A stretch of 64,000 nt of DNA from an uncultured Sutterella sp. (GCA_934255515.1 CAKQON010000004.1:1-64000), one strand, 5' to 3'; positions 33,927 to 44,508 are shown, counted from the stretch's first letter. Numbers and translations: made by a program. Notes: a model not told the origin generated them from the sequence alone.

Positions 33927-34420
33927 TGCAGCGACGACTCGTCCTTTCCGCGCTGGCCGCAGCGCTTCTCGTGGGCGGCTGCGCCGCACCGCTCGCGAAT
34001 GCGCATACGTGGAAGGGGCGCTTCGCGCTCCGAAGCGAAAAGGGAAACCTCTCCGGACGCTTTGAGCTCACCGACGCCCCGGATCTTCTGCGGCTCGATC
34101 TTCTTACGCCGCTTTCGGGCATCCTCGCGCGCATCGAGGAAACGTCTGACGGTGCAGTCTTCATGAAAAGCCTCTCGGATCCAGGAATCAAGGGCCAAAA
34201 CCTTGAAGCGCTCATGGAGTCGCTCCTCGGATTCACGCTGCCGGTTCACGATCTTCTCGCCCTTTTGAGAGCGGGAGCAGCCGCCCGGGATCTTTCATCC
34301 CGAAACTGGCAGTGCCGCATTCTCTCGAGACTCCCAGACGGCGCTCCGCAGCGTCTTCGCATTGAGCGCGCCGCCCCGAATGCCCTTCAGGTCACGCTTT
34401 TCATTGATGAGGCTCACTGA
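33923..34420 (+). CDS. lolB: Outer-membrane lipoprotein localisation protein LolB
   Basis: This 165-residue lipoprotein accepts lipoproteins from LolA at the outer membrane. Lipobox LVGGC (Cys about residue 20) is followed by HTWKGRFALRSEKGNLSGRFEL and LRLDLLTPLSGILARIEET, both typical of LolB. It is shorter than the 190-200 residues of enteric LolB. ATGA overlap with the TPR gene and TGATG overlap with ispE show an operon. Confidence 0.87.
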   Translation: MMQRRLVLSALAAALLVGGCAAPLANAHTWKGRFALRSEKGNLSGRFELTDAPDLLRLDLLTPLSGILARIEETSDGAVFMKSLSDPGIKGQNLEALMESLLGFTLPVHDLLALLRAGAAARDLSSRNWQCRILSRLPDGAPQRLRIERAAPNALQVTLFIDEAH

Positions 34421-35334
34421 TGACCTCTGTTTCTCAGGCGCCGCGCAGGTTCATCGGCCTTCCGGCACCGGCAAAGCTCAATCTTTTTCTCCATGTCATC
34501 GGCCGCCGCGCCGACGGGAAGCATCTTCTCGAATCCATCTTCATACTGATTGACCTCGCCGACGAGCTCGACTTCACGCTCCGCGATGACGGCGCAATCG
34601 TCCGTACGGGGGATCTTGAGTGCGAGGCTGAGAAGGATCTCTGCGTACGCGCCGCTGCCGCTCTTCAGGAAGCCGCAGGGAAGCCTCCGGCGGGCGCGGA
34701 AATTCACGTGAAGAAGCGCATCCCGGCCGGTGCCGGCATGGGAGGCGGGAGTTCCGACGCCGCAACAACCCTTATTGCGCTCAATCGTCTCTGGGGGCTG
34801 GACCTCCCCCGGGAGGAGCTTACCCGAATAGGCGAAGCGCTCGGCGCCGACATTCCCTTCTTCATCAGAGGGGAAAATGCGTTCGTTGAGGGCATCGGAG
34901 AAATCATCACTCCGATGGATGTTCCTCCTGCCGAATACGCTGTCCTCTGGCCCGGACGCGGTGTTTCCACTGCGAAAATTTTCTCTTCCCCTTCCTTGAC
35001 AAGGGATAGTGAATCCTTGAAAATAGCCATCTTTTCCGACTTACTCCGGAACCGCTGGCCTGAGCTCCCCGGACATAATGACCTGCAGAAAACTGCAGTC
35101 GGTCTTGAGCCTGCGATCCTTCAAGCCCTGGACGCCCTTGCGCCCTTCGGCGAAGCCCGCATGACCGGCTCCGGAAGCGCTGTCTTCGCACTGAACAGGA
35201 CCGGTTCGGCCGAATCTGCATCTCTGAGGGAACGCATCCCTGTTGACTGGCGTTTCTTCAGCGTTCGCAGCCTCCCCGAACATCCGCTCTGCGCGTGGAC
35301 GCGCAGTGCCGAAGAAGAAAGCACAGGGGTGTAG
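34420..35334 (+). CDS. ispE: 4-diphosphocytidyl-2-C-methyl-D-erythritol kinase
   Basis: This 304-residue GHMP kinase phosphorylates CDP-methylerythritol in the MEP isoprenoid pathway. Motif 1 is PAPAKLNLFLHVIGRRADG, motif 2 IPAGAGMGGGSSDAATTLI, and motif 3 ARMTGSGSAVFAL. The last 10 bases, including the TAG stop, are also the first bases of the following tRNA-Gln gene. Confidence 0.95.
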   Translation: MTSVSQAPRRFIGLPAPAKLNLFLHVIGRRADGKHLLESIFILIDLADELDFTLRDDGAIVRTGDLECEAEKDLCVRAAAALQEAAGKPPAGAEIHVKKRIPAGAGMGGGSSDAATTLIALNRLWGLDLPREELTRIGEALGADIPFFIRGENAFVEGIGEIITPMDVPPAEYAVLWPGRGVSTAKIFSSPSLTRDSESLKIAIFSDLLRNRWPELPGHNDLQKTAVGLEPAILQALDALAPFGEARMTGSGSAVFALNRTGSAESASLRERIPVDWRFFSVRSLPEHPLCAWTRSAEEESTGV

Positions 35335-35399
35335 CCAAGCGGTAAGGCACCGGATTTTGATTCCGGCTACCGAAGGTTCGATTCCTTCCACCCCTGCCA
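35325..35399 (+). tRNA. tRNA-Gln (anticodon TTG)
   Basis: The cloverleaf is complete. The acceptor arm AGGGGTG (35325-35331) pairs with CACCCCT (35389-35395), then G and the encoded CCA end at 35399. The D arm is in AAGCGGTAAGGC. The anticodon stem CCGGA/TCCGG encloses TTTTGAT with anticodon TTG. The T arm GAAGG-TTCGATT-CCTTC is standard. It overlaps the ispE stop and precedes prs, as in other betaproteobacteria. Confidence 0.96.
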
Positions 35400-35494
35400 G
35401 ATCCCCGGGATCGTCAGACAACTGATGTCTCGGCGGAGCGCCCTGGCGGACACCCTCGCCAGTCTCAACCCAACCCCAAGTGAGAGCAGAAATC

Positions 35495-36454
35495 ATGGTC
35501 CCCATGGTGCCGGAAAGCATGATGGTCTTTGCAGGCAATGCCAATCCCAAGCTTGCCCAGGCCGTCACCGAATATCTCCACATTCCCCTCGGCCGCGCGT
35601 CGGTTGCCCGCTTCAGCGACGGCGAGGTCAGCGTTCAGCTACTGGATACGGTCCGCGGCAAGGACGTTTTCGTTCTGCAGAGCACCTGTGCTCCGACGAA
35701 CGACAATCTGATGGAGCTGCTGATCATGGTGGACGCGCTCAAGCGCGCTTCTGCCCGCCGCATCACGGCTGCGATTCCCTATTACGGCTATGCCCGTCAG
35801 GACCGCCGTCCGCGTTCGGCCCGCGTCGCCATCTCGGCGAAGGTTGTCGCCAACATGCTCCAGTCCGCCGGCGTTGATCACGTCCTGACGATGGACCTGC
35901 ATGCCGACCAGATTCAGGGCTTCTTCGACATCCCCGTCGACAATATTTACGCCACGCCGGTGCTCCTCGCCGACCTGCACGCCCGTCACCTCGAGAACCC
36001 GATCGTGGTTTCTCCGGATGTCGGCGGCGTCGTCCGCGCCCGCGCCATGGCGAAGGCCATCGAATCTGATCTCGCCATCATCGACAAGCGCCGTCCGCGC
36101 GCCAATGTCGCTGAGATCATGAACATCATCGGCGATGTGAAGGGCCGCACCTGCATCATCACCGACGACATCGTCGACACCGCCGGCACGCTCTGCAATG
36201 CCGCAGGCGCCCTCAAGGAGCGCGGTGCGCTCGGCGTTGTGGCCTACATCACACATCCGGTGCTCTCGGGCGCCGCGATCGATCGCATTACCAATTCCGC
36301 TCTGGACGAGCTGGTCGTGACGGATACCATTCCGCTCTCGCCCGCCGCCCAGGCGTGCCCGAAGATCCGCCAGGTCTCCTGCGCGGCCATCATCGGCGAA
36401 ACCCTCTCGCGCATCGCGCGCGAAGCCTCCGTGAGCAGCCTGTTCGCGGAGTAA
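35495..36454 (+). CDS. prs: Ribose-phosphate pyrophosphokinase (PRPP synthase)
   Basis: This 319-residue class I enzyme makes PRPP for nucleotide, His and Trp synthesis. The ATP/Mg site is [17 protein letters not shown], the flexible loop [17 protein letters not shown], and the PRPP loop [17 protein letters not shown] at 35495 is chosen; an in-frame GTG at 35480 adds five residues. It follows tRNA-Gln by 95 bases. Confidence 0.95.
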   Translation: MVPMVPESMMVFAGNANPKLAQAVTEYLHIPLGRASVARFSDGEVSVQLLDTVRGKDVFVLQSTCAPTNDNLMELLIMVDALKRASARRITAAIPYYGYARQDRRPRSARVAISAKVVANMLQSAGVDHVLTMDLHADQIQGFFDIPVDNIYATPVLLADLHARHLENPIVVSPDVGGVVRARAMAKAIESDLAIIDKRRPRANVAEIMNIIGDVKGRTCIITDDIVDTAGTLCNAAGALKERGALGVVAYITHPVLSGAAIDRITNSALDELVVTDTIPLSPAAQACPKIRQVSCAAIIGETLSRIAREASVSSLFAE

Positions 36455-36534
36455 TGAGCAAAGCGGCGCGGAGTTGGTCGCGATTCCCGCCGCGCTCTTT
36501 TTCTTAATTAATCATCACTCCTGAGGAGTTACCA

Positions 36535-37173
36535 ATGAAAGTCATCGCCACCACGCGCAAGGCGCAAGGTACGGGTGCGAGCCGCCGTCTGCGTCGTGCG
36601 GACAAGCTGCCGGGCATCGTCTACGGCGGCAACCAGCCCGCTGCGCCGATCGAGCTCGAACACAATCCGATCTTCTTTGCCCTTCGCAAGGAAAAGTTCC
36701 ACGCTTCGATCCTGACGATGGAGCTTGACGGCGTCGCGCAGCTCGTTGTTCTGCGCGCCTTCCAGATGCATCCCTACAAGCCGCAGGTCATGCACATCGA
36801 CTTCCAGCGCATCATGCCGGATCAGGAAGTCACGATGCGCGTGCCGCTGCACTTCTCGGGCGACGAAATCAGCCCGGCCGTCAAGGTCTCGAAGTGCATC
36901 ATTTCGCACACCGTCTCCTACGTCGAAGTGGCCTGCCTGCCGCGCGATCTTCCGGAATTCATCGAGGTCGACCTCTCGAAGATGGAAGACGGCATGACGC
37001 TGCACTCCACCGAGCTCGTGGTCCCGGCCGGCGTTCGCGTTGTCACTGACTCCGTTGTCGCCTCCGTCATCACGCCGGTTGAAGAAGTCGTCACCGCTCC
37101 GGCAGCCGACGCCGCTACTCCGGCTGCTGACGCTGCCGCCGCCGCTGCTCCCGCCGCTGACGCTGCCAAGTAA
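36535..37173 (+). CDS. rplY: 50S ribosomal protein L25 (CTC type)
   Basis: This 212-residue long form of bL25 has the N-terminal 5S-RNA-binding domain (ATTRKAQGTGASRRLRRADKLP, GIVYGGNQPAAPIEL) and a C-terminal TL5-type beta domain. It ends in about 30 residues that are nearly all Ala, Pro, Asp and Thr. CTGAGGAG precedes the ATG closely. It sits in the standard prs-rplY-pth-ychF neighbourhood, although deaD is inserted between rplY and pth here. Confidence 0.95.
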   Translation: MKVIATTRKAQGTGASRRLRRADKLPGIVYGGNQPAAPIELEHNPIFFALRKEKFHASILTMELDGVAQLVVLRAFQMHPYKPQVMHIDFQRIMPDQEVTMRVPLHFSGDEISPAVKVSKCIISHTVSYVEVACLPRDLPEFIEVDLSKMEDGMTLHSTELVVPAGVRVVTDSVVASVITPVEEVVTAPAADAATPAADAAAAAAPAADAAK

Positions 37174-37201
37174 TCCGGCTTTCACAGCCTGATTTACACT
37201 T

Positions 37202-37246
37202 AAGGGCCCGCTCGACAAATTTGCCGGGGCGGGCCTTTATATTTTT
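37202..37246 (+). terminator. Terminator after rplY
   Basis: GGCCCGC (37205-37211) pairs with GCGGGCC (37229-37235) and is followed by TTTATATTTTTC. Confidence 0.8.
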
Positions 37247-37416
37247 CAAAATTCCCGAATGCGGGGCAGGACCGGGGAACTCATCTCTCCCCATTTCGCT
37301 TCCTGCCGCACTTCGCCAAAGACTTTTCTCCTGCTGTCCGCCTCATTCTCCATGACTTTCGAGACCTGATGTGCGAGGCCGTTCAGCGCCATCTCCTACA
37401 CCGAATCTCAAAAATC

Positions 37417-39240
37417 ATGGCTACATTTGCCGAACTCGGCCTCTCGCCCCAGCTCGTCTCCTCTCTTTCCGCCCTCGGCTTTGAAGAACCCACGCCCATT
37501 CAGGAGGCCGCCATTCCGGCCATCCTCAAGGGTTCGGACGTTCTCGGCCAGGCCGCTACCGGCACGGGCAAAACCGCGGCCTTTGCGCTCCCCCTGATCG
37601 AGCGCTGGGCGCTCGGTCATGAACCGGGCGAACCCGTCATTCTCGTCCTCACGCCGACCCGCGAGCTCTGCCTCCAGGTCTCCGAATCCTTCCACAGCTA
37701 CGGCCGCGATGCCGGAATCGTGGTTACGCCCATCTACGGCGGACAGGAATACGGCCGTCAGATTCGCGCGCTCAAGCGCGGCACTCACGTTGTGGTCGCC
37801 ACGCCGGGACGCGCCCTCGACCACATCAACCGCGGCACGCTGCATCTCGAAAGCATCCAGGCCATCGTGCTTGACGAAGCGGACGAAATGCTCGACCTCG
37901 GCTTTGCCGATGAGCTTGACGCCATCTTCGAAGCGCTCCCGGGCCACGTCCAGACGGCGCTCTTCTCCGCCACACTTCCCCCGCGGATTGCCAAGATTGC
38001 CGACGAACACCTTCAGAATCCCGAACGCATTTCCATCGCCCGCGAGGAAACGCCTGAGGGAGAAGCGCCCAGAGTGCCGCAGATCGCCTATGTAGTTCCG
38101 CGCAACTACCGCACCGCAGCGCTCGGCCGCATTCTTGACCTTGAAGACCCGGAACTCGCCATCATCTTCGCGCGCACCCGCAACGAAGTGGACGAACTCA
38201 CCGAAGCACTGCGCGTGCGCGGCTACAGCGTCGAAGCGCTCCACGGCGGCCTCGATCAGCCGACCCGCGACCGCGTGATGCGCCGTGCCCGCGCCGGACA
38301 GCTCGATGCCATCGTGGCGACCGACGTTGCCGCCCGCGGCATCGACCTCGAAAATCTCACGCACGTCATCAACTTCGGCATTCCGGCTTCCTTCGAAACG
38401 TACGTCCACCGCATCGGACGCACCGGACGCGCCGGACGCACCGGTACGGCGATCACGATCATCGAGCCGCGCGAGCACCGTCAGCTCCGCGCGCTCGAGC
38501 GCTTCACGCGTTCGAAGATTGAGATCCGCACGGTGCCCTCCGCTACCGATGTGCAGGCAAAGCGCCTTGAAGTGACGCGCGGCGCCATTGAGGAACTCCT
38601 CACGGAAGGCGACCTCGACCGCTACCGCGTCATTGTCGAGTCGCTCTGCGAAGAGCACGATCCGATGGACGTTGCGGCAGCTGCCGTGCGCTATGCCTTT
38701 GAAAACGAAGGCGCCGCCGAGGATGAAATGGAAATTCCGGCCTTCGCCGCCCGTGAACGCCGCGAACCGCGCGAGGAGGGCGACCGCCGCCGCGGTCCGC
38801 GCCAGGATCGCCCGCGCCGCGAACCGTCCGAACCCGAACCCGGCAAGACGCGCCTCTTCATTGGTGCGGGCCGCATTGTCGGCATCCGTCCGGGCGACAT
38901 CGTCGGCGCCATTGCCAACGAAGCCAATGTGAGCTCGCGCGTGATCGGCGCTATCGACATCTTTGATCGCTTTACCCTCGCCGATGTGGATTCGGATGTG
39001 GCCAACGACGTGATCGAAGCGCTTCAGGGCGTCCGCTTCAAGGGAGCTCCCGTGACGGTGCGTCTCGACAACGGCGGCAGAAGGAGCGATGACGGCGGCC
39101 AGAATTACGAACGCCGTCCGCGCGGGCGCATTTTCGACGATCGTCCCCGCCAGCCCCGCTATGACGACAGCCGCTGGGCGCCTCGCGGCGACGACCGCTA
39201 CAGCCGCTTTGACGACGATGACCGCGGCCCCCGCCGCTGA
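37417..39240 (+). CDS. deaD: DEAD-box RNA helicase, DeaD/CsdA type
   Basis: This 607-residue helicase carries the Q motif ([16 protein letters not shown]), [22 protein letters not shown], and [15 protein letters not shown]-terminal RNA-binding domain of the DbpA/CsdA class ([21 protein letters not shown]) and a final 70-residue Arg/Asp/Gly-rich tail follow. DeaD proteins remodel RNA during ribosome assembly and cold stress. ATG at 37417 (MATFAELGL) is standard; an open frame continues upstream to 37369. The 180-base leader between the rplY terminator and this start could be a cold-responsive UTR, but I see no clear motif. Confidence 0.92.
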   Translation: MATFAELGLSPQLVSSLSALGFEEPTPIQEAAIPAILKGSDVLGQAATGTGKTAAFALPLIERWALGHEPGEPVILVLTPTRELCLQVSESFHSYGRDAGIVVTPIYGGQEYGRQIRALKRGTHVVVATPGRALDHINRGTLHLESIQAIVLDEADEMLDLGFADELDAIFEALPGHVQTALFSATLPPRIAKIADEHLQNPERISIAREETPEGEAPRVPQIAYVVPRNYRTAALGRILDLEDPELAIIFARTRNEVDELTEALRVRGYSVEALHGGLDQPTRDRVMRRARAGQLDAIVATDVAARGIDLENLTHVINFGIPASFETYVHRIGRTGRAGRTGTAITIIEPREHRQLRALERFTRSKIEIRTVPSATDVQAKRLEVTRGAIEELLTEGDLDRYRVIVESLCEEHDPMDVAAAAVRYAFENEGAAEDEMEIPAFAARERREPREEGDRRRGPRQDRPRREPSEPEPGKTRLFIGAGRIVGIRPGDIVGAIANEANVSSRVIGAIDIFDRFTLADVDSDVANDVIEALQGVRFKGAPVTVRLDNGGRRSDDGGQNYERRPRGRIFDDRPRQPRYDDSRWAPRGDDRYSRFDDDDRGPRR

Positions 39241-39290
39241 GCCTCGTCCGCATACGGCCTTATTCACTTGTTCTGAGATTTTTTGCTGAT

Positions 39291-39911
39291 ATGGCAAGCA
39301 CTCCCATTCGCCTCATCGTCGGGCTCGGCAATCCCGGGCCCGAGTATGAGAGAACGCGGCACAACGCCGGATTCCGCTTTCTCGATGCTCTCGCCGACAA
39401 GAACGGCGGGACCTTCCGCAATGAGCCCAAATTCAAGGGCGAAATTGCGCAGGCGCGCATCGCAGGCGAAGAAGTCCGGCTCCTGAAGCCTCTCACTTTC
39501 ATGAATAGCTCAGGGGAAAGCGTTTCTGCGGTCGCGAACTACTACAAGATCAAGCCAGAGGAGATCCTCGTCGTTCATGACGAAATGGATCTCCTGCCGG
39601 GATGCATGCGCATCAAACAGGGCGGCGGAAATGCCGGCCACAACGGACTGAAGTCGATCACCCAGCAGCTCGGCACGCCGAACTTCTGGCGTCTGCGTCT
39701 CGGCATCGGACACCCGCGCACGCTCGGACTTGCGCAGCAGGTCTTTGATTTTGTTCTTTCCTCGCCTTCCGCCGAACACGCCGAAGCGATCCACACCTGC
39801 GTCGACGCAGCGCTGCCGACCGCTGAACTTTGGGCCGAAGGCGAAATGGAAAAGGCTCACCGCGCCATCGCCAAATACGGGGCGCCCGCGAAGCCTGCGA
39901 AAGCGAGCTGA
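39291..39911 (+). CDS. pth: Peptidyl-tRNA hydrolase
   Basis: This 206-residue enzyme releases peptide from dropped-off peptidyl-tRNA. Catalytic His is in [14 protein letters not shown], with [14 protein letters not shown] and [20 protein letters not shown] also typical. It starts 50 bases after deaD and is followed closely by the DUF523 gene. Confidence 0.96.
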   Translation: MASTPIRLIVGLGNPGPEYERTRHNAGFRFLDALADKNGGTFRNEPKFKGEIAQARIAGEEVRLLKPLTFMNSSGESVSAVANYYKIKPEEILVVHDEMDLLPGCMRIKQGGGNAGHNGLKSITQQLGTPNFWRLRLGIGHPRTLGLAQQVFDFVLSSPSAEHAEAIHTCVDAALPTAELWAEGEMEKAHRAIAKYGAPAKPAKAS

Positions 39912-39917
39912 GTCGCC

Positions 39918-40424
39918 ATGAGCGCGATCCCGGTTCTGATCAGCCGGTGCCTTCTGGGCTTCGCCTGCCGCTACGACGGGATAGCGAAGCCCTCCATCCT
40001 TCCCCGGCTCGGGGAGCTTCCCGAAATCAGCTGGATTCCCATCTGTCCGGAAGCAGAGGGCGGACTTCCGATTCCGCGGCCTCCCTGCGAGATCGAACCG
40101 GGCGCAGCCGCTACCGATGTCCTCGCCGGCAACGGGCGCGTACTAACGAAGGTAGGCCGGGACTGCACCCGCGAATACTGCCGCGGCGCACGTCTCGCGC
40201 TCCTCAGGGCAGAAGCGGCCGGAGCAAAATTCGCGCTTCTCAAAGCCAGGAGCCCTTCATGCGGCACGCGTTCAGTCTATGACGGAACGTTTTCGCGAAC
40301 GCTGATCCGAGGCCGCGGCATTACGGCAGAGCTCCTCGCCGGCGCGGGCATCACCCTCTTTTCGGAAGAGGAGCTTGAGTCTTTCTCCCGAACGCTCTCA
40401 AGTTCCCGCCCCGAATCCGATTAA
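39918..40424 (+). CDS. DUF523 family protein
   Basis: This 168-residue protein has the DUF523 signatures: VLISRCLLGFACRYDG at the start, PICPEAEGGLPIPRPPCEI, and LLKARSPSCGTRSVYDGTFS. The several conserved Cys suggest metal or cluster binding. Function is not established. It starts six bases after pth. Confidence 0.9.
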   Translation: MSAIPVLISRCLLGFACRYDGIAKPSILPRLGELPEISWIPICPEAEGGLPIPRPPCEIEPGAAATDVLAGNGRVLTKVGRDCTREYCRGARLALLRAEAAGAKFALLKARSPSCGTRSVYDGTFSRTLIRGRGITAELLAGAGITLFSEEELESFSRTLSSSRPESD

Positions 40425-40499
40425 CCTTTAGAATGAGTCCCCCTCCGGTACAGCTTCCGGAGCTCGGATGACTCCCACCAGAAAAGAAGAGTAAACACC

Positions 40500-41594
40500 A
40501 TGGGTCTGAAATGCGGCATCGTCGGCCTGCCCAATGTCGGCAAGTCCACCATCTTCAACGCGCTTACGAAGGCCGGCATCGCGGCGGAAAACTATCCCTT
40601 CTGCACGATCGAACCCAACGTCGGCATTGTTGAGGTTCCCGATCCGCGCCTAAAGAAGCTCGCTGAAATCGATCATCCGCAACGCATTGTTCCTGCTGCG
40701 GTGGAATTCGTCGATATCGCCGGCCTCGTTGCAGGCGCGAGCAAGGGCGAAGGCCTCGGCAACCAGTTCCTCGCCAACATCCGCGAATGCGACGCCATCG
40801 CGCACATCGTGCGCTGCTTCAACGACGACAACATCGTTCACGTTGCCGGCGAAGTCAATCCTCTCAACGACATCAGCGTCATCAACACCGAACTTGCGCT
40901 CGCCGACCTTGCTGCTGTTGAAAAAGCGCTCAACCGCTACTCGAAGCAGGCCCGTTCGGGGGGCGACAAGGAAGCGCTCAAGCTCGTGCAGGTTCTCGAA
41001 AAGCTCCAGCCCGTGCTCAACGAAGGCCTTCCTGCCCGCTCCGTGCCGCTCACGGACGAAGAGAAGGTCGTCATCCGTCAGCTCTTCCTCCTCACGATGA
41101 AGCCGACGATGTACGTCGCCAATGTCGAGGAGCACGGTTTTGAGGGCAATCCGCTCCTTGACGCCGTCAAGGAATATGCCGCCAAGGAACATGCCCCGGT
41201 GGTTGCCGTCTGTGCCAAGACGGAAGCCGACATTGCAGACCTCGACGACGCCGACAAGCAGATGTTCCTCGAGGACATGGGCATGCATGAGCCAGGCCTC
41301 GACCGCGTCATCCGCGCCGCCTACGACCTTCTCGGCCTTCAGACCTACTTCACCGCCGGCGTGAAGGAAGTCCGCGCCTGGACCATCCACAAGGGCGACA
41401 CGGCGCCTCAGGCCGCCGGCGTCATTCACACGGACTTTGAGCGCGGCTTCATCCGCGCCCAGACGATCAGCTTCAACGACTACATCGCCTACAATGGCGA
41501 AAAAGGCGCCCAGGAAGCTGGCAAGATGCGTGCGGAAGGCAAGGACTACATCGTCCAGGACGGCGATGTCATGAACTTCCTCTTCAATGTCTAA
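40500..41594 (+). CDS. ychF: Ribosome-binding ATPase YchF
   Basis: This 364-residue Obg-like P-loop protein has [17 protein letters not shown] (G1) and [20 protein letters not shown] (G3). The place of the usual NKxD reads NVEE, which goes with ATP rather than GTP preference in this family. A TGS domain is at the C-terminus ([20 protein letters not shown]). The pth-ychF order is conserved. Confidence 0.96.
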   Translation: MGLKCGIVGLPNVGKSTIFNALTKAGIAAENYPFCTIEPNVGIVEVPDPRLKKLAEIDHPQRIVPAAVEFVDIAGLVAGASKGEGLGNQFLANIRECDAIAHIVRCFNDDNIVHVAGEVNPLNDISVINTELALADLAAVEKALNRYSKQARSGGDKEALKLVQVLEKLQPVLNEGLPARSVPLTDEEKVVIRQLFLLTMKPTMYVANVEEHGFEGNPLLDAVKEYAAKEHAPVVAVCAKTEADIADLDDADKQMFLEDMGMHEPGLDRVIRAAYDLLGLQTYFTAGVKEVRAWTIHKGDTAPQAAGVIHTDFERGFIRAQTISFNDYIAYNGEKGAQEAGKMRAEGKDYIVQDGDVMNFLFNV

Positions 41595-41635
41595 AGCGCA
41601 CGAAGCCTCAGCTTTCAGTTACATCTGAAGATAAA

Positions 41636-41665
41636 AAGCGGCTCCTTTAAGGGGCCGTTTTTTTC
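41636..41665 (+). terminator. Terminator after ychF
   Basis: CGGCTCC (41639-41645) pairs, with one G-T, with GGGGCCG (41651-41657) around a five-base loop and is followed by seven T. Confidence 0.85.
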
Positions 41666-41708
41666 ATCTCCGTTCCACAATGAACGGAGCTTCTCAGCAC
41701 TCAAACTC

Positions 41709-42074
41709 ATGGCAACGACCTCCACGAAAAAAAGACAGGAAACCGGTGCAAGGCTGCGCGACGAACGCGTGCGCCTCGGCTACCAGCCCCGTCAGATTGC
41801 GCAGCTTCTCGGCGTTCCGCTCGAAGCATACGAACGCTTCGAATCTGGCGATGCCGACCCCGGCATCTGGCGCATGCCCCGACTAGCGGCCTGCGGCTTC
41901 GATGTGCTCTACATCCTGACGGCTGAACGACATCTCGTCATTGCAGAGGAAAACGAACTCCTTTCGCGCTTTCGCGAACTCTCCCAGCGCGGCCGCGCCT
42001 CCATTTTTACAACGCTCGACGCCCTTGAACGGCTCGCACCCAATATCCGCAAACAGTTTGATCGTTTGCGCTGA
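41709..42074 (+). CDS. XRE-family helix-turn-helix regulator
   Basis: In this 121-residue protein, a Cro/C1-type HTH occupies residues 11-65 (TGARLRDERVRLGYQPRQIA and LLGVPLEAYERFESGDADPG). The phrase CGFDVLYILTAERHLVIAEE resembles the segment that follows the HTH in prophage-type repressors. A helical C-terminal half carries LSRFRELSQRGRASIFTTLD. It lies 115 bases before ahpC on the same strand and may control it, replacing or adding to OxyR. No prophage is nearby. Confidence 0.8.
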   Translation: MATTSTKKRQETGARLRDERVRLGYQPRQIAQLLGVPLEAYERFESGDADPGIWRMPRLAACGFDVLYILTAERHLVIAEENELLSRFRELSQRGRASIFTTLDALERLAPNIRKQFDRLR

Positions 42075-42083
42075 GAGTAGTGA

Positions 42084-42148
42084 TTGACACATGTTGACAA
42101 TAGTTTTTACTTTTTAAGTTTGACAAGTCAATAAATTATCACTACAGT
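42084..42148 (+). promoter_or_regulatory. Promoter region of ahpC with repeated TTGACA boxes
   Basis: TTGACA occurs three times (42084-42089, 42094-42099, 42120-42125). The third, 17 bases before TACAGT (42143-42148), is a plausible sigma-70 promoter that starts near 42156. TTGAC-AA-GTCAA (42120-42131) is an inverted repeat over the -35, and the region is strongly AT-rich. The other two copies could be alternative promoters or operator half-sites for the XRE regulator upstream. Confidence 0.6.
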
Positions 42149-42189
42149 AGCAACCATCACGTTCAATTCCACTTCTTAAGGAATTTCAA

Positions 42190-42753
42190 ATGTCTCTTCT
42201 TACGACTGAAATCCTCCCGTTTGAGACCGAGGCTTATCACAACGGCGCCTTCAAGAAGGTTACCGATGCTGACCTGAAGGGCCACTGGTCCGTCGTCTTC
42301 TTCTATCCGGCCGACTTCACGTTCGTCTGCCCGACGGAACTCGAAGACCTCGCCGAACACTACGAAGAGTTCAGGAAGCTCGGCGTTGAGATCTACTCCG
42401 TCTCCACCGATACGCACTTCACGCACAAGGCTTGGCACGAATCCTCCAAAGCCGTCGGCAAGGTTAAGTTCCCGATGCTCGGCGACAAGGCCGGCGTCCT
42501 CGCCCGCAACTTCGACGTCATGATTGAGAAGGACGGCCTCGCTGAACGCGGCACGTTCGTCATCAACCCCGCCGGCAAGATCGTTGTCATGGAGCACCAT
42601 GACGGCGGCATCGGCCGCGACGCTGCCGAGCTCCTTCGCAAGGTCGAAGCTGCTCAGTACGTTGAAAAGAACCCCGGCCAGGTCTGCCCGGCCAAGTGGC
42701 GTCCCGGCAAGGAAACGCTCACCCCATCCTTCGATCTCGTGGGCAAGATCTAA
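42190..42753 (+). CDS. ahpC: Alkyl hydroperoxide reductase subunit C (peroxiredoxin)
   Basis: This 187-residue typical 2-Cys peroxiredoxin reduces H2O2 and organic peroxides. The peroxidatic Cys is in [17 protein letters not shown] and the resolving Cys in [17 protein letters not shown] precedes the ATG. It is followed by a terminator, so ahpF downstream may use a second promoter or read-through. Confidence 0.97.
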   Translation: MSLLTTEILPFETEAYHNGAFKKVTDADLKGHWSVVFFYPADFTFVCPTELEDLAEHYEEFRKLGVEIYSVSTDTHFTHKAWHESSKAVGKVKFPMLGDKAGVLARNFDVMIEKDGLAERGTFVINPAGKIVVMEHHDGGIGRDAAELLRKVEAAQYVEKNPGQVCPAKWRPGKETLTPSFDLVGKI

Positions 42754-42825
42754 TCGCTGACTGTAGCGAATAGACAAATTCAGCAGTCCGTTATGCAGGC
42801 CTAGTTCGCCTCCGGCCGCTGAAGA

Positions 42826-42855
42826 AAGGCCGCGGCAATGCCGCGGCCTTTTTTA
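42826..42855 (+). terminator. Terminator between ahpC and ahpF
   Basis: GGCCGCGGC (42828-42836) pairs perfectly with GCCGCGGCC (42840-42848) across a three-base loop and is followed by six T. Confidence 0.92.
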
Positions 42856-42892
42856 ATACCCCCTCGTTTTCTGATTTGTCTGAGTTCCAAAA

Positions 42893-44452
42893 ATGCTTGA
42901 TGCCTCCGCTCTCCAACAGATCAAGGGCTATCTTGACCGTCTCTTCGATCCGATCACGCTCACCATTGCTCCGGATGGTTCTTCCGAATCCGGCCAGATC
43001 CAGTCCCTCCTGAAGGACGTCGCCTCGGTTTCGGGCAAGATCACTCTTGCCACCGAAGACGTGAGCGCCCAGGTTCGCCGCCCGAGCTTCACGGTCAGCC
43101 GCACCGGTGAGAAGATGGGCGTGCGCTTTGCCGCGCTCCCGATGGGCCATGAATTCTCGTCCTTTATTCTCGCCATGCTTCAGGCGAGCGGCTATCCGAG
43201 CAAGGAAGACCCGGACCTCCTCGAGCGCGTCCGCAGCCTCAAGGACAAGTACGACTTCGAGATCTACATGTCTCTCTCGTGCCATAACTGCCCCGACGTT
43301 GTGCAGGCTCTCAACCTGATGGCAATCCTCAATCCGAACGTTTCCGTCACCGTGATTGACGGCGCGCTCTTCCAGGACGAAGTGAAGGCCCGCCACATCA
43401 TGGCTGTGCCGACCGTTTACCTGAATGGCGCGCCCTTCATTTCCGGCCGTCACGAGCTCGGCGAAATCGTCGCCAAGCTTGACGAAGGCTTCGTCAAGGC
43501 TCAGGCCGAGAAGCTCACCGCTAAGGCGCCCTTCGACATCCTCGTCGTCGGCGCCGGCCCTGCAGGCGCCACGGCGGCGATCTACGCCGCCCGCAAGGGT
43601 CTTCGCACCGGCGTCGTCTGCGAACGCCCGGGCGGACAGGTGAATGAAACCTCTTCCATCGAAAACTTCACGTCCATCCTGATGACGGACGGCGTTGCGC
43701 TCGGCAACCGCTTCATGGAGCACGTCAACCATTACGGCGTCGACGTGATGGCGCTCGAACGCGTTGTGAAGCTTGACAAAGCCGGTGAATACTGGGAAGT
43801 CAAGCTTTCGAGCGGCGCAAAGCTCCAGACCAAAGCCGTCATCGTCTGCTCGGGCGCCCGTTGGCGTCAGCTCGGCGTTCCGGGTGAAAAGGAATATCAG
43901 GGTCACGGCGTCGCCTACTGCCCGCACTGCGACGGTCCGCTCTTCAAGGGCAAGGACGTTGTCGTTGTGGGCGGCGGCAACTCCGGCGTTGAAGCGGCGA
44001 TCGATCTCGCTGCGCTCTGCCGCTCCGTCACGTTGTTGCAGCGCGGCGGGAAGCTCACCGCGGACGAAGTCCTTGTGAAGCGCCTCGAATCGACCTCGAA
44101 CGCGAAGATCATCTACAACCTCGACATTGAGAAGCTCGAAGGCGACGGCACGGTCCTCACCGGCGTCACCTATCGCGAGCGCGCCACGGGCGAACTCCGC
44201 ACGGTTTCAGCCGCCGGCTGCTTCGTGCAGATCGGTCTTGTCCCCAATACGGACTTCCTCAAGGGCACGGTTGAGCTCACCAAGTGGGGCGAAATCGTGG
44301 TCGACGCGCACGGCGCTGCCTCTGCTGAAGGCATCTTCGCCGGCGGCGACTGCACGGCCGTTCCCTATAAGCAGGTCGTCATCGCGCTTGGCGGCGGCGC
44401 CACCGCTGCGCTCGGCGCCTTTGACTGGCTGATTCGTCAGGAAACCAAGTAA
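42893..44452 (+). CDS. ahpF: Alkyl hydroperoxide reductase subunit F
   Basis: This 519-residue NADH-dependent flavoenzyme recharges AhpC. The N-terminal thioredoxin-like domain contains the redox pair [10 protein letters not shown]. The FAD motif reads [20 protein letters not shown], the NADH motif [19 protein letters not shown], and the active disulfide CPHCDGPLF. The C-terminal [16 protein letters not shown] is typical. It starts 38 bases after the ahpC terminator. Confidence 0.97.
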   Translation: MLDASALQQIKGYLDRLFDPITLTIAPDGSSESGQIQSLLKDVASVSGKITLATEDVSAQVRRPSFTVSRTGEKMGVRFAALPMGHEFSSFILAMLQASGYPSKEDPDLLERVRSLKDKYDFEIYMSLSCHNCPDVVQALNLMAILNPNVSVTVIDGALFQDEVKARHIMAVPTVYLNGAPFISGRHELGEIVAKLDEGFVKAQAEKLTAKAPFDILVVGAGPAGATAAIYAARKGLRTGVVCERPGGQVNETSSIENFTSILMTDGVALGNRFMEHVNHYGVDVMALERVVKLDKAGEYWEVKLSSGAKLQTKAVIVCSGARWRQLGVPGEKEYQGHGVAYCPHCDGPLFKGKDVVVVGGGNSGVEAAIDLAALCRSVTLLQRGGKLTADEVLVKRLESTSNAKIIYNLDIEKLEGDGTVLTGVTYRERATGELRTVSAAGCFVQIGLVPNTDFLKGTVELTKWGEIVVDAHGAASAEGIFAGGDCTAVPYKQVVIALGGGATAALGAFDWLIRQETK

Positions 44453-44508
44453 CGCCTCCTGAGCGCTTCCCGCATGGAACTTTCCCTGCAGAAGGCGCCT
44501 CACGCAGG

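Noticed and set aside
37408-39297. Long open frame on the minus strand opposite deaD
   Set aside because: It is a shadow of the helicase; the plus strand has all helicase motifs, and the antisense product is low-complexity.
42075-42189. OxyR binding site before ahpC
   Set aside because: I could not find four ATAG/CTAT-type elements at seven-base spacing; the TTGACA repeats explain the region better.
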